Shown piece by piece: positions 8,902 through 17,523 of a stretch of DNA of 64,000 bases. Position 1 is the first letter of the stretch. Every line of letters starts with the position of its first letter. A program made the translations under genes and the position numbers. The notes below the pieces were generated by a model. It was not told the DNA's origin, did no database searches, and saw only the letters and a program-made list of their open reading frames with translations. This DNA is from Arthrobacter sp. SX1312. Its GTDB lineage: Bacteria > Actinomycetota > Actinomycetes > Actinomycetales > Micrococcaceae. Location: the NCBI RefSeq assembly GCF_002929295.1, contig NZ_PJIM01000001.1, positions 248,001 to 312,000 of the forward strand. The letters are read 5' to 3'.

Positions 8902-9521
8902 TGCTCAACAAGTACGCGCGGGGGTTCTTCACCCGGCTCTTCACGCCCCTGGCGCGGCTGCTCCTGAAGTGGGGAGTGACGCCCGACGCCGTGACCATCG
9001 CGGGGACCATCGGCGTGGCCGGCGGCGCGCTGGTGTTCTACCCGCTCGGACAGCTGTTCTGGGGCACGGTCTTCATCACGCTGTTCGTGTTCTCCGACGT
9101 GATCGACGGCATCATGGCCAGGATCAAGGGCCATGGCGGCCTCTGGGGCAACTTCCTCGACTCCACCCTCGACCGCATCGCCGACGGCGCACTCTTCGCC
9201 GGCGTCGCCATCTGGTTCTTCACCGGCGGACAGAACACGGCCATCGCGACCGCGGCCCTCGCCTGCCTCGTGCTCGGCATGATCGTCTCCTACGCGCGGG
9301 CCAAGGCGGAATCGCTCGGGTTCACCGCGAACGTCGGACTGGCCGAGCGCGCCGAGCGCCTCGTCTCCGTCCTCGTGGTCACCGGGCTCACGGGGCTCGG
9401 ACTGCCCGAGGGTTTCCTGCTCGCGGTGCTCGTGATCCTCGCCGCAGCGAGCCTCGTCACGATCTACCAGCGGGTCAGCACCGTCCGGCGGCAGTCCCGC
9501 GAGGCCCGGCCGGCCTCCTGA
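8901..9521 (+). CDS. pgsA: CDP-alcohol phosphatidyltransferase (phosphatidylinositol-phosphate synthase type)
   Basis: The 206-residue membrane enzyme carries the full CDP-alcohol transferase signature D-x2-DG-x2-AR-x8-G-x3-D-x3-D ('DVIDGIMARIKGHGGLWGN' followed by 'FLDSTLDRIAD') and about six transmembrane helices. In mycobacteria the gene at this place makes phosphatidylinositol phosphate from CDP-diacylglycerol and inositol phosphate. The length and synteny support the same role, although phosphatidylglycerophosphate synthesis cannot be excluded from sequence alone. Unlike mycobacteria, no acyltransferase or mannosyltransferase genes for PIM assembly follow; the strand switches to a sigma factor gene. 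Confidence 0.88.
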   Translation: MLNKYARGFFTRLFTPLARLLLKWGVTPDAVTIAGTIGVAGGALVFYPLGQLFWGTVFITLFVFSDVIDGIMARIKGHGGLWGNFLDSTLDRIADGALFAGVAIWFFTGGQNTAIATAALACLVLGMIVSYARAKAESLGFTANVGLAERAERLVSVLVVTGLTGLGLPEGFLLAVLVILAAASLVTIYQRVSTVRRQSREARPAS

Positions 9522-9652
9522 GCGTGGTCGCTCCCCGGTGAGGCGGGTCCGGCGGCGTCCTTCGTCCACGTGCGGCGGGTCCCGGTCGCCAGGACCCACC
9601 ACGCCTGCACCATCGGGCCACCCGAGCGGGCCGGGTCGGCGCCGCTCCCGCC

Positions 9653-10477
9653 TCAGGACGCGGAGGCGAGGGCCGGCCGCGCCCCGGTGAACGCGACCGC
9701 GTGATCGCGCAGGGGCGTCAACGCCGTGCCTAGGGCCGAGAGGTATTCGGCGCGCCGCTTCGGGGCCACCCTGGAGGTCGGGACGGGGGCCGCGCCCGGG
9801 GTGTCGGAGTAGTGCGTCGCGAGCCCGTCGTGCAGCAGCCGGAGCGCCTCGGACTTCTGCTGCGACACGGCCGAGTGCGTGGTGCCGAGTTCGGCTGCGA
9901 CGTCGGTCACCGAACGGCCCTCGAAGAAGACCTGCTCGATGATGTGCCGCATGCGCACGGGAAGGTGGACCACGGCGGCACGCAGGTGGCGGATCTGCTC
10001 GTCGGCGAGGAGCGAGGCCTCGGGAAGCTGGTCGAGCGACGGGACGAGGTCGAGCACCGTCTCGTCGAGCACGTGCACGGAGCGGGCGGCGTCGTCGAGC
10101 GCCGAGAGGACCTCCTGGCGGCTGACGCCGAGCGTCATGGCGAGCTCGTCGGTCGTCGGCCTGCGCCCGAGGGAGGCCGCGAGGGCGTCCTGCGCGCCCA
10201 GGGTGTCGCTGATCCGCCGTCGGACGGACCGTGGCGCCCAGTCGTTGGACCGCATCTCGTCCGCGAAGGCGCCGGTGATGCGGCGCCGGGCGTAGGCCCC
10301 GAACGGCACGCCGAGCGTGGGATCGAAGGAGTCCGCCGAGGTGATGAGCGCGATCGCGCCGACGGACGCCAGGTCCTCCCGCGAGAGATGCGTGGCGCGG
10401 GCGCACAAGGAAGAGACGAGATACCCGACCAGAGGCAGGTTGTCGACGATGAGTTTTTCACGGTCCCGTGAATGCAT
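9653..10477 (-). CDS. RNA polymerase sigma factor, FliA/WhiG family
   Basis: This is a 274-residue group 3 sigma factor. Region 2 runs through 'HLSREDLASVGAIALITSA' and 'FGAYARRRITGAFADEMRSN', followed by the 'DWAPRSVRRR' stretch typical of FliA/WhiG proteins. A region 3 helix ('RRPTTDELAMTLGVSRQEV') and region 4 with a helix-turn-helix ('SVTDVAAELGTTHSAVSQQK') are present. ATG 10477 is chosen because GGGGAGC lies 6-7 bases upstream and the conserved part begins there; the in-frame upstream extension to 10588 looks non-coding. No flagellar or sporulation genes are nearby, so its regulon is unknown. Confidence 0.88.
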   Translation of the reverse strand: MHSRDREKLIVDNLPLVGYLVSSLCARATHLSREDLASVGAIALITSADSFDPTLGVPFGAYARRRITGAFADEMRSNDWAPRSVRRRISDTLGAQDALAASLGRRPTTDELAMTLGVSRQEVLSALDDAARSVHVLDETVLDLVPSLDQLPEASLLADEQIRHLRAAVVHLPVRMRHIIEQVFFEGRSVTDVAAELGTTHSAVSQQKSEALRLLHDGLATHYSDTPGAAPVPTSRVAPKRRAEYLSALGTALTPLRDHAVAFTGARPALASAS

Positions 10478-10597
10478 GAGCAAGCTCCCCAGCTGCTTAG
10501 TCGCATTGCTGCCCGTAGCGGCAGGTGTCGTGATGAAGCTATCAGCGGCCTCCCGGGCGCATGGGGCCCTTAGGCCAATCCTGCTCAAAGGCTGAGC

Positions 10598-10619
10598 TTT
10601 GCCTGCTTACATCGGCAAA
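10598..10619. repeat. Inverted repeat upstream of the sigma gene
   Basis: TTTGCC and GGCAAA form 6-bp arms around 10 bases in the leader of the sigma gene. The bottom strand of the right arm reads GCCGATGT, close to the GCCGATAA -10 element of WhiG/FliA promoters, but no TAAA -35 lies at the right distance. An operator or a weak self-recognised promoter is possible. Apart from this, 10478-10732 holds nothing recognisable. Confidence 0.25.
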
Positions 10620-10732
10620 ACTGCGGGCCGCGGTCGTGGGTCCCGGCCGCCGGCCGCGATGATTCGGCGACGTCGGACCCGTCTAAGGAGCAACCGAGAG
10701 CACCACGGCGCACCATGAGGGAAGGACACCCG

Positions 10733-10960
10733 ATGCCGCACATCCCGGCATTCCTGCCGCCCGATCTGCACATCGTCTCGCAGGCGGAGCTGCTCCTCCT
10801 CGAGCGGGGAGCCACGGCCCGGGAAGGACGGTCGCCCGGCGGGGGCGCCGGGCCGTCCTCGCCGTGGCCGGAGGAGCCCCTCGACCGTCTGCTGGACGAA
10901 CTCGAGCGTCGCGACCTGGTGGCGGGCGGCCGAGTGGCAGGTGCGGGACGCGTATCATGA
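10733..10960 (+). CDS. Small protein of unknown function upstream of pdxS
   Basis: I do not recognise this 75-residue ORF. It starts at an ATG preceded by GAAGGAC at good spacing, which favours real translation over the in-frame ATG at 10715. The product opens with a hydrophobic 'PHIPAFLPPDLHIVSQAELLLLERG' helix-like part (shown across its key residues), then has a Gly/Pro linker and an acidic 'LDRLLDELERRDLV' helix that could mediate protein contact. Its last codons overlap the pdxS -10 box, so the two genes have separate promoters. It may be a chance ORF in GC-rich DNA. Confidence 0.42.
   Translation: MPHIPAFLPPDLHIVSQAELLLLERGATAREGRSPGGGAGPSSPWPEEPLDRLLDELERRDLVAGGRVAGAGRVS
10953..10958 (+). 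promoter_or_regulatory. -10 box (TATCAT) for pdxS
   Basis: TATCAT predicts a start near 10966 and a leader of about 30 bases that contains AGGGGC before the GTG start of pdxS. No GntR-type PdxR gene is adjacent. Confidence 0.4.
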
Positions 10961-10995
10961 AGTGTCAGCTTTTATCTACCTTTTAGGGGCAAGTT

Positions 10996-11910
10996 GTGTC
11001 CACCGTTGAAGGAAACTCGGCACCCGCAGCACAGACCGGTGGAAACCGGGTGAAGCGCGGCATGGCCGAAATGCTCAAGGGCGGCGTCATCATGGATGTC
11101 GTCACCGCCGAGCAGGCCCGCATCGCCGAGGATGCCGGTGCCGTCGCGGTCATGGCGCTCGAGCGGGTGCCCGCGGACATCCGCGCCCAGGGCGGCGTCT
11201 CCCGCATGAGCGACCCCGACATGATCGACAGCATCATCGCGGCCGTCTCCATCCCGGTCATGGCCAAGGCGAGGATCGGCCACTTCGTCGAGGCGCAGGT
11301 CCTGCAGTCCCTCGGCGTCGACTACATCGACGAGTCCGAAGTCCTGACGCCCGCCGACTTCACCAACCACATCGACAAGTGGAAGTTCACGATCCCCTTC
11401 GTGTGCGGTGCCACCAACCTCGGCGAGGCGCTGCGGCGCATCAACGAGGGCGCTGCCATGATCCGGTCGAAGGGCGAGGCCGGCACCGGCGACGTCTCGA
11501 ACGCCACGATGCACATGCGCAAGATCCGCTCCGAGATCAACCGCCTGTCCTCGATGGCCGAGGACGAGCTGTACGTGGCCGCGAAGGAGCTGCAGGCCCC
11601 GTACGAGCTCGTGAAGGACGTCGCCGCCGCAGGCCGCCTGCCGGTCGTGCTCTTCACCGCGGGCGGCATCGCGACCCCCGCGGACGCTGCCATGATGATG
11701 CAGCTCGGCGCGGACGGCGTCTTCGTGGGCTCCGGCATCTTCAAGTCGGGCAACCCCGCCGAGCGCGCCAACGCCATCGTCCAGGCGACGACGTTCCACG
11801 ACGACCCCGACATGATCGCCAAGGTCTCCCGTGGCCTCGGCGAAGCCATGGTGGGTATCAACGTCGACGAGATCCCCCAGCCGCACCGCCTGGCGGAACG
11901 CGGCTGGTAG
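10996..11910 (+). CDS. pdxS: Pyridoxal 5'-phosphate synthase, lyase/synthase subunit
   Basis: The 304-residue (beta/alpha)8 subunit condenses ribose 5-phosphate, glyceraldehyde 3-phosphate and ammonia into PLP. The two catalytic lysines are in '[10 protein letters not shown]' and '[11 protein letters not shown]', and the ring-closing phosphate-binding segment is '[20 protein letters not shown]'. The start is GTG 10996 after AGGGGC. Its ammonia-supplying partner pdxT is about 5.6 kb away on the same strand, separated by five reverse-strand genes, which is unusual since the pair is usually close. A hairpin at 11931-11957 ends the transcript. Confidence 0.97.
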   Translation: MSTVEGNSAPAAQTGGNRVKRGMAEMLKGGVIMDVVTAEQARIAEDAGAVAVMALERVPADIRAQGGVSRMSDPDMIDSIIAAVSIPVMAKARIGHFVEAQVLQSLGVDYIDESEVLTPADFTNHIDKWKFTIPFVCGATNLGEALRRINEGAAMIRSKGEAGTGDVSNATMHMRKIRSEINRLSSMAEDELYVAAKELQAPYELVKDVAAAGRLPVVLFTAGGIATPADAAMMMQLGADGVFVGSGIFKSGNPAERANAIVQATTFHDDPDMIAKVSRGLGEAMVGINVDEIPQPHRLAERGW

Positions 11911-11930
11911 TCCCAGCCGGGTGACAGGGA

Positions 11931-11957
11931 GGGTCGCAGCCACGGCTGCGGCCCTTC
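11931..11957 (+). terminator. Hairpin terminator after pdxS
   Basis: GGGTCGCAGCC pairs with GGCTGCGGCCC over 11 positions (one G-T pair), with a very short loop, followed by TTCC. It separates pdxS from the convergent GNAT gene. The U-tract is poor, as is usual in high-GC genomes. Confidence 0.5.
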
Positions 11958-11987
11958 CGCGTTCCCGGGCGATCCGGCCGCGCCGGG

Positions 11988-12701
11988 TCAGAGCCCCAGG
12001 ACGTAGGTCTTCCCCCGACCGAGCAGCGTGAATCCCCGCCGCGAGAAGAACCCGTAGCCCGCCGGCGTCGCGTTGACGGCGAGGTCCACCGCCCCGGCCT
12101 CGCCCGCGGCGCGGGCCACGGCGCTGAGCAACGCCGTGGCAAGCCCCCGCCGCTGGTAGGCGGGGAGGACCTCGAGCTGGTGGATGCTACCGAGACCGTT
12201 CATCCCGGCGACCCCGGCCGGGTAGAACGCGTACGCGGCCCCCGAGATGTTCCCGTGCTCACGATCGCGCGTCACGGCGTGCCAGGCCTGGCGGGGCTGG
12301 GCGCCGACCACCCGCAGTTCCTGCTGCAGCGGCCCCGAGTAGTCGGGCACCTCGGTGGTGAGGGCCGCGGCGTCGTCCCCGGGGGCGACGACGGCGGCGA
12401 CGGGCGCCGTCATCCACCACGGCTGCCAGCTCGGGCTGAATCCGAGGCCGCCGAGCTCGGCGCCGTCCACCGCGCCGTTGAGCCAGACCCGCACGGAGGA
12501 CGCGCCGAGCCGGGTGCCCTCGGCCAGGGCGGGCCGGACGGCGTGGGCGCGGACCGTCCCGGGGAACATCATCATGAGCTCCCGCCGCGCCGGCAGCCAC
12601 ACCCAGGTGGCACCGTGCGTGGAGAACGTCCTGCCGCCCGTCGCCGTCGCGAGCGCCGCGTACCAGGCGGACTGCAGCCGCTGGCACGCGGCGATGCTCA
12701 C
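11988..12701 (-). CDS. GNAT-family N-acetyltransferase
   Basis: The C-terminal third holds a clear GNAT core: 'LEVLPAYQRRGLATALLSAV' is the acetyl-CoA pyrophosphate-binding R/Q-x2-G-x-G/A loop, followed by 'DLAVNATPAGYGFFSRRGF' for motif B. The N-terminal 130 residues form a less conserved half that may be a degenerate second GNAT domain. The substrate is unknown. The gene follows the M3 peptidase by about 30 bases. The start is uncertain: GTG 12701 or 12704 both lack a strong ribosome site, and the upstream in-frame extension runs through the peptidase gene. Confidence 0.72.
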   Translation of the reverse strand: MSIAACQRLQSAWYAALATATGGRTFSTHGATWVWLPARRELMMMFPGTVRAHAVRPALAEGTRLGASSVRVWLNGAVDGAELGGLGFSPSWQPWWMTAPVAAVVAPGDDAAALTTEVPDYSGPLQQELRVVGAQPRQAWHAVTRDREHGNISGAAYAFYPAGVAGMNGLGSIHQLEVLPAYQRRGLATALLSAVARAAGEAGAVDLAVNATPAGYGFFSRRGFTLLGRGKTYVLGL

Positions 12702-12729
12702 CACGCCCGACCGCCGGCGGGAGGTCGCC

Positions 12730-14739
12730 TCATGCGAGGCCGCGGCGGACGAGCAGGGGCTGGAGGTCCGCGTCACGCCCCCGGAACCTGCGGAACGCCT
12801 CCAGCGGGTCGATGCTGTTGCCCCGCGCGAGGAGTTCACGCCGGAAGTGGTCGCCGTTCTCCCGGGTGAGGCCGCCCGAGGACTTGAACCACTCCACGGT
12901 GTCGGCGTCGAGCATCTCGCTCCAGATGTACGCGTAGTAGGACGCCGCATACCCGCCGGCGAAGATGTGCTTGAAGTAGGAGGTGCGGTACCGGGGCGGG
13001 ACCGGGGCGAAGTCGATGCCGGCGTCCGCGAGCGCCGACGCCTCGAAGGCCAGCGGATCCTCGATCACCGTGCCGGCCGGGAGGGAGTGCCACGCGAGGT
13101 CCAGCAGCGTCGCGCCGAGGTACGCGGTGGTCTCGAAGCCCTCGCCCCAGGCGCCCGCCGCGTGGATGCGGTCGATGACGTCCTGGGGAAGTGCCTCGCC
13201 CGTCTCGTGGTGACGCGCGTAGTGCGCGACGATCTCGGGCCACAGGATCCACATCTCGTTGACCTGGGACGGGTACTCGACGAAGTCGCGCGGCACGGAC
13301 GTCCCGGCGAAGAGCGGGTAGGTGACGTCCGAGAACAGGCCGTGCAGGGCGTGGCCGAACTCGTGGAAGGTGGTGACCACCTGGTCGTAGGAGAGCAGCG
13401 TGGGCTCACCGGCGCCCGGCGTCGAGATGTTCAGGTTGTTGATGACCACCGCCTGCGTGCCCTCGAGCCGTGACTGGTCCACGAAGGAGTTCATCCAGGC
13501 GCCGCCGCTCTTGGTGTCGCGCGTGTAGAAGTCGCCGAGGAACAGTCCGAGCCCGGACCCGTCCTCGTTGAAGACCTCCCATACGCGCACGTCGGGGTGG
13601 TAGCCCAGGAGGTCGGGGCACTCCGTGAACGTCAGGCCGTAGAGGCGGTTCGCCGCGTAGAAGACGCCGTCGTGCAGCACGCGCTCGAGTTCGAAGTAGG
13701 GGCGCAGGGCGTCCAGGTCGACGTCGAACTTCGCCTTCCGCACCTTCGCGGCGTAGTAGGCCCAGTCCCACGGCTCGATGCCGTGGCCGGCCTCCGCCTC
13801 GAGTTCCGCGGCCTCGGCGCGGGCGTTGCGCACCGCCGGCGCCGCGAGTTCCCGCATGCGGTCGAGGATCGCCTCCAGCGACGGCGCCGTCTGGCTGTCG
13901 GTCGCCGCGGCGGCGTGCGTGTCGAAGCCGAGGAGGGCGGCGCGCTCGGCGCGGAGCGCGGCCATGCGCGTGGCGACGTTGAGGGTGTCCGCCTCGTTGC
14001 CGCGGGCTCCCCGGGTCACGGAGGCCTCGTGCAGGCGACGGCGTACCTCGCGGTTCGTGAGCTGCTCCAGCGCGGGCTGCGCGGTGGGCAGGATGAGGGT
14101 CAGGAGGTATTTCCCCTCGTGGCCGGCGTCCGCCGCCGCGGTCGCCGCAGCGGAGATCGCGTCGGGGGAGAGCCCGTCGAGTTCCTCGGCGGTATCGAGC
14201 AGCAGCGCGGAGTCGTTCGTGTCCTTGAGCAGCTTCTGCGAGAACTCGGTGCTCAGCGCCGACAGCTCCGCGTTCAGCCGGCGCAGCGTAACCTGCGCGT
14301 CGTCGTCGAGCTCCGCTCCCGCACGCACGAAACCGCGGAGGTACTCCTCCACGAGGCGCGCCGACTCGGGGTCGAGGCCGTCGACGGGCACCTGCCGGAT
14401 GCGCTCGAACAGGGCGCGGTTGAGCTTGATGTTGTCCTCGTGCTCCGCGAGTCGGGGGGCGATCTGCTGCTCGAGTTCCTGGACGGCCTTGGTGGCGTGG
14501 CTGACGGAGTTGCTGAAGAAGACCCGCGAGACGCGGTCCAGGGTGCTGCCCGCGCGCTCGAGGGCGATGAGCGTGTTCTCGAAGGAGGCCGGCTCCCCGG
14601 AGCCCGTGATGCGATCGATCTCGGCGAGGTGCTCGGCGAAACCGGCTTCGAAGGCCGGCAGGTAGTGCTCGTCCCGGATGGCCGCAAACGGTGGCAGCTG
14701 GTAGTCGAGGGTGCTGGGCTCAAGGAAAGGGTTGCTCAT
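12730..14739 (-). CDS. M3-family zinc metallopeptidase (oligopeptidase A / dipeptidyl carboxypeptidase type)
   Basis: The 669-residue cytosolic peptidase has the HExGH zinc motif in 'FHEFGHALHGLFSD' and the downstream Glu ligand in 'FVEYPSQVNEMW'. The C-terminal 'YRTSYFKHIFAGGYAASYYAY' segment closes over substrate in M3 enzymes. The N-terminal helical half ('AFEAGFAEHLAEIDRI') matches the family. It probably degrades short peptides released by other proteases. ATG 14739 fits the conserved 'NPFLEPS' start better than the in-frame GTG 14757. It is followed closely by the GNAT gene. Confidence 0.93.
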   Translation of the reverse strand: MSNPFLEPSTLDYQLPPFAAIRDEHYLPAFEAGFAEHLAEIDRITGSGEPASFENTLIALERAGSTLDRVSRVFFSNSVSHATKAVQELEQQIAPRLAEHEDNIKLNRALFERIRQVPVDGLDPESARLVEEYLRGFVRAGAELDDDAQVTLRRLNAELSALSTEFSQKLLKDTNDSALLLDTAEELDGLSPDAISAAATAAADAGHEGKYLLTLILPTAQPALEQLTNREVRRRLHEASVTRGARGNEADTLNVATRMAALRAERAALLGFDTHAAAATDSQTAPSLEAILDRMRELAAPAVRNARAEAAELEAEAGHGIEPWDWAYYAAKVRKAKFDVDLDALRPYFELERVLHDGVFYAANRLYGLTFTECPDLLGYHPDVRVWEVFNEDGSGLGLFLGDFYTRDTKSGGAWMNSFVDQSRLEGTQAVVINNLNISTPGAGEPTLLSYDQVVTTFHEFGHALHGLFSDVTYPLFAGTSVPRDFVEYPSQVNEMWILWPEIVAHYARHHETGEALPQDVIDRIHAAGAWGEGFETTAYLGATLLDLAWHSLPAGTVIEDPLAFEASALADAGIDFAPVPPRYRTSYFKHIFAGGYAASYYAYIWSEMLDADTVEWFKSSGGLTRENGDHFRRELLARGNSIDPLEAFRRFRGRDADLQPLLVRRGLA

Positions 14740-14877
14740 GGGAACCAACTTTGGCACGTTGTTGCACGTGCGCGCACCACCCCCGACCCCGTGGCACGTG
14801 CCTGACCGCGATCCCGCCGGTGCGGGGCCCCTCGCCTCGATCGCCGCATCCGCGCCGGTACTGGTCCGGCGCTGCGC

Positions 14878-15240
14878 TCAGCCTCCGACCGGGGGAGAGT
14901 AGAGCTGGAGGTCGTTACCCTCGCTGTCCTTGAACGGCAGGATCCGCCCCCAGGGGTACTCGCTGATCTCACCCTCGATGGACGCGCCACCCTGCGACGA
15001 GATGCGCTCCAGCTCGTCCTCGATGGAGCCCTCGGGCTCGAAGCTGATGACGGCGCCGCCGCCGCGCCCGCCGTGGGTGTTCTCGCGGGCGTTGAGGCCG
15101 ATCGTCAGCCCGCCGGCGTCCACCGTCGACCAGTCCGCCTGCTCCATGGTGACGCTCAGTCCCAGGGTGTCCCGGTAGAAGGCGAGGGCCCTCCCCATGT
15201 CCTCGACGGGCACCCAGACGGTTGCTACTCCCTTGGCCAT
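14878..15240 (-). CDS. VOC-superfamily (glyoxalase/bleomycin-resistance-like) protein
   Basis: The 120-residue protein has the paired beta-alpha-beta3 modules of the VOC fold: 'VATVWVPVEDMGRALAFYRD' at the N-terminus, a mid-strand 'GGLTIGLNAREN', and the C-terminal 'ILPFKDSEGNDLQLYSPP' with the usual metal-ligand Glu replaced by Gln-Leu context. Members bind metals or small hydrophobic compounds; no substrate can be assigned. It lies between the M3 peptidase and the gatD-murT pair, all on the reverse strand. Confidence 0.82.
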   Translation of the reverse strand: MAKGVATVWVPVEDMGRALAFYRDTLGLSVTMEQADWSTVDAGGLTIGLNARENTHGGRGGGAVISFEPEGSIEDELERISSQGGASIEGEISEYPWGRILPFKDSEGNDLQLYSPPVGG

Positions 15241-15380
15241 GACGCTCCTTCCGCGGACCCGTGCGGGATCCGATGGGGTGGCGGGCCCCGGCCGGGACCC
15301 GTCCCTGAGAACGCTACCGGCAGGACTCCCCGGCCGGCCGGGATGCCGGCGCCTCTTGACGCACCGGCCGGTGTGCTGTC

Positions 15381-16151
15381 CTACCGGGGCCGGGCGCCGG
15401 CGTGCTGCCGGGCGAGGTCCGCGAGCGAGTCGTCGAGCCCGGCGTCGTCGAACGCACCGAACTTCCGCTCGGCTGCGGTCCGCAGGAGGAAGTCGGCGAT
15501 CATCGGGTTCTTGGGCAGCAGTGACCCGTGCAGGTAGCTCGCGACGATGTTCCGGTAGCGGGCACCCTCGTGCTTCTCCTCGGCGTTGTTGCCGGAGCCC
15601 TTGACCACGGTCGCCAGGGGCCTCAACCCGCTGCCGAGGAACGTCTGCCCGCTGTGGTTCTCGTAGCCGTGGATCTCGCCGAACTCCTCGCTCGTGGCCA
15701 CGACGTTCCCGATCAGCCGCTCGGAGCCGCCGCGGGTCTCGAGGTCGAGCACCCCGATGCCGGGGATGACGGTGCCCTCGTACGTCCGGAAGCTGTTGCC
15801 GAAGAGCTGGTAGAGCCCGCAGATGAGGAGCATCGGTGTGCCGTCCTCGGCGAGCTCCCGCAGCCGGGGAGCGATGGCCTGGAGGTCCTCCTGGATGACC
15901 ACCTGGCCGCTGTCCTGGCCGCCGCCGCCGACGATGATGTCGACGTCGTCCGGGAACGGGTCACCCGCGTTGTGCTCGAGGATCTCGGCGCCGTAGCCGC
16001 GCCAGGCCAGGCGCTGCTTCAGGACGAGGACGTTGCCGTAGTCGCCGTAGATGTTCATCTCGCGGGGGTACAGCTGCAGGACGCGCAGCGATCCCTTCTG
16101 CGGATCGGTGGGCGCCCCGGTGAGGGCGGCAGCGGATGGGGCGTCACTCAT
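15381..16151 (-). CDS. gatD: Lipid II isoglutaminyl synthase, glutaminase subunit GatD
   Basis: The 256-residue CobB/CobQ-like class I glutamine amidotransferase has nucleophile C111 ('LLICGLYQLFGN') and His208 ('ASYLHGSLLPKNP'). It supplies ammonia to MurT to convert the D-Glu of the lipid II stem peptide to D-isoglutamine. Its ATG shares a base with the murT stop (TGATG), consistent with tight coupling of the two subunits. The N-terminal 'VLQLYPREMNIYGDYGN' stretch is characteristic of GatD. It is probably essential for cross-linking of amidated peptidoglycan. Confidence 0.92.
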   Translation of the reverse strand: MSDAPSAAALTGAPTDPQKGSLRVLQLYPREMNIYGDYGNVLVLKQRLAWRGYGAEILEHNAGDPFPDDVDIIVGGGGQDSGQVVIQEDLQAIAPRLRELAEDGTPMLLICGLYQLFGNSFRTYEGTVIPGIGVLDLETRGGSERLIGNVVATSEEFGEIHGYENHSGQTFLGSGLRPLATVVKGSGNNAEEKHEGARYRNIVASYLHGSLLPKNPMIADFLLRTAAERKFGAFDDAGLDDSLADLARQHAGARPR

Positions 16152-17422
16152 CAGGAGACCACCTCGACCTTCGTGATCTTGGACAGCTCGCGGCGCACCG
16201 CGAGCATGGCGGTATAGGTGCAGAAGATGCGCTTCGGACGCCCCGCGGAGCCCCGGATGAACTGCCGGAGCGCCTCGGTGGTGTCGGGCTCGACGGCGCC
16301 GACGCGGACGTCGTCGTACTTCAGGCGCAGCGCCATGTCGTAGGCGCGGACGCCGCTGACGACGTCCACCCCGCCGAGGCCCAGCGAGTCGAAGTCGACG
16401 TCCCACAGCCAGGACATGTCGCGTCCGTCGGCGTAGTTGTCGTTGATGGCGATCATCGTCGCGCAGCCGGCGGGGTCGAAGGACTTCAGGCCCAGGCGGA
16501 ACCCGCTCGGGTTCTTGACCAGCACCAGTTCGAGGGCCTGGCCGTCGACGACGAGGCTCTCGCCCCGGCCGAACGCCGGTTCGACGGCGGCGAGGGAGGA
16601 GAACAGCCGGTCGCCGTCCGCACGGCCGCCGAGGACCGCGCGGGCCGCCGCGAGGGCCGCCGCGGCGTTGAAGATGTTGTAGACGCCGCGGAGCCGCAGG
16701 TCGGTGTGCGTCGTCGTGCCCTCCACCTCGAAGCCCGCCGCGTTGCCGTCCACGGACGCGAGGACGACGTCGGCGGGCAGGGCCGCGGCCGGCGCGGTCC
16801 CGGCGGCGCCGCGCAGCTCGTCGTCGTTCGGGAAGGTGCTCCTGAGCGAGGCGTCGAGGCCGAAGTAGACGACGTCGGCCGCCGTGATCGACGACGCCAG
16901 GCCGGCGACGCGCGGATCCTCGCGGTTCAGCACGACCGTCTCCGTGGTGGCGAGTGCGATCCGCTCGAGCAGGCGCGTGGTCGCATCGATCTCCCCGAAC
17001 CGGTCGAGCTGGTCGCGGAGGACGTTCAGCAGCAGGGAGTACCGGGGCGGGACGAGCTTCACGAAGTGGACGGCGTGGGCCTCGTCCAGCTCCAGGACGG
17101 CGACGTCGGCCCTGAGGCGTCCGCGCCAGTCGACCTCGCCGAGCAGGGCCGCCGCGACGCCGCGCGTGAAGTTGCTGCCCGTGCGGTTGGTGAACACCTT
17201 CAGGCCCTGGCCCTCGAGCAGTTCCACCACCATCTTGGTGGTGGTGGTCTTGCCGTTCGTGCCGCTGACGACGACGACGCCGCGGGGGAGGGTGGACAGG
17301 GCGCGGCCCATGAAGCCGGGATCGAGGCGCTCGACCACGAGGCCGGGGAAGGCGGAGCCGCCGCCGCGCAGGCGGGAGGCGAAGCGCGCAGCCTTACCCA
17401 CGAGGACTGGAAGGGGATTCAT
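16151..17422 (-). CDS. murT: Lipid II isoglutaminyl synthase, Mur-ligase subunit MurT
   Basis: The 423-residue ATP-dependent Mur-ligase-like protein has P-loop 54-GTNGKTTT-61, the central 'RDQLDRFGEID' segment and a C-terminal DUF1727-type domain ('YDMALRLKYDDV'). It activates the gamma/alpha-carboxylate of D-Glu in lipid II for amidation by GatD-derived ammonia. Only two Cys are present (in 'AGCATMI' and 'IFCTYT'), so the four-Cys zinc ribbon inserted in the staphylococcal and streptococcal proteins is absent. It is transcribed toward gatD and diverges from pdxT. Confidence 0.92.
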   Translation of the reverse strand: MNPLPVLVGKAARFASRLRGGGSAFPGLVVERLDPGFMGRALSTLPRGVVVVSGTNGKTTTTKMVVELLEGQGLKVFTNRTGSNFTRGVAAALLGEVDWRGRLRADVAVLELDEAHAVHFVKLVPPRYSLLLNVLRDQLDRFGEIDATTRLLERIALATTETVVLNREDPRVAGLASSITAADVVYFGLDASLRSTFPNDDELRGAAGTAPAAALPADVVLASVDGNAAGFEVEGTTTHTDLRLRGVYNIFNAAAALAAARAVLGGRADGDRLFSSLAAVEPAFGRGESLVVDGQALELVLVKNPSGFRLGLKSFDPAGCATMIAINDNYADGRDMSWLWDVDFDSLGLGGVDVVSGVRAYDMALRLKYDDVRVGAVEPDTTEALRQFIRGSAGRPKRIFCTYTAMLAVRRELSKITKVEVVS

Positions 17423-17511
17423 GCCTCCAAATTATCGCAGGCCCGCCCGCCTTCCCGGGACGCGGCGGGGAGGCGCTCCTCACGCCCGGCGGGAGCGGGA
17501 GCCGGAGAACC

Positions 17512-17517
17512 TAGAAT
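17512..17517 (+). promoter_or_regulatory. -10 box (TAGAAT) of a leaderless transcript
   Basis: TAGAAT is 6 bases before ATG 17524 with only G residues in between, so pdxT is likely translated from a leaderless mRNA. Confidence 0.5.
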
Positions 17518-17523
17518 TGGGGG

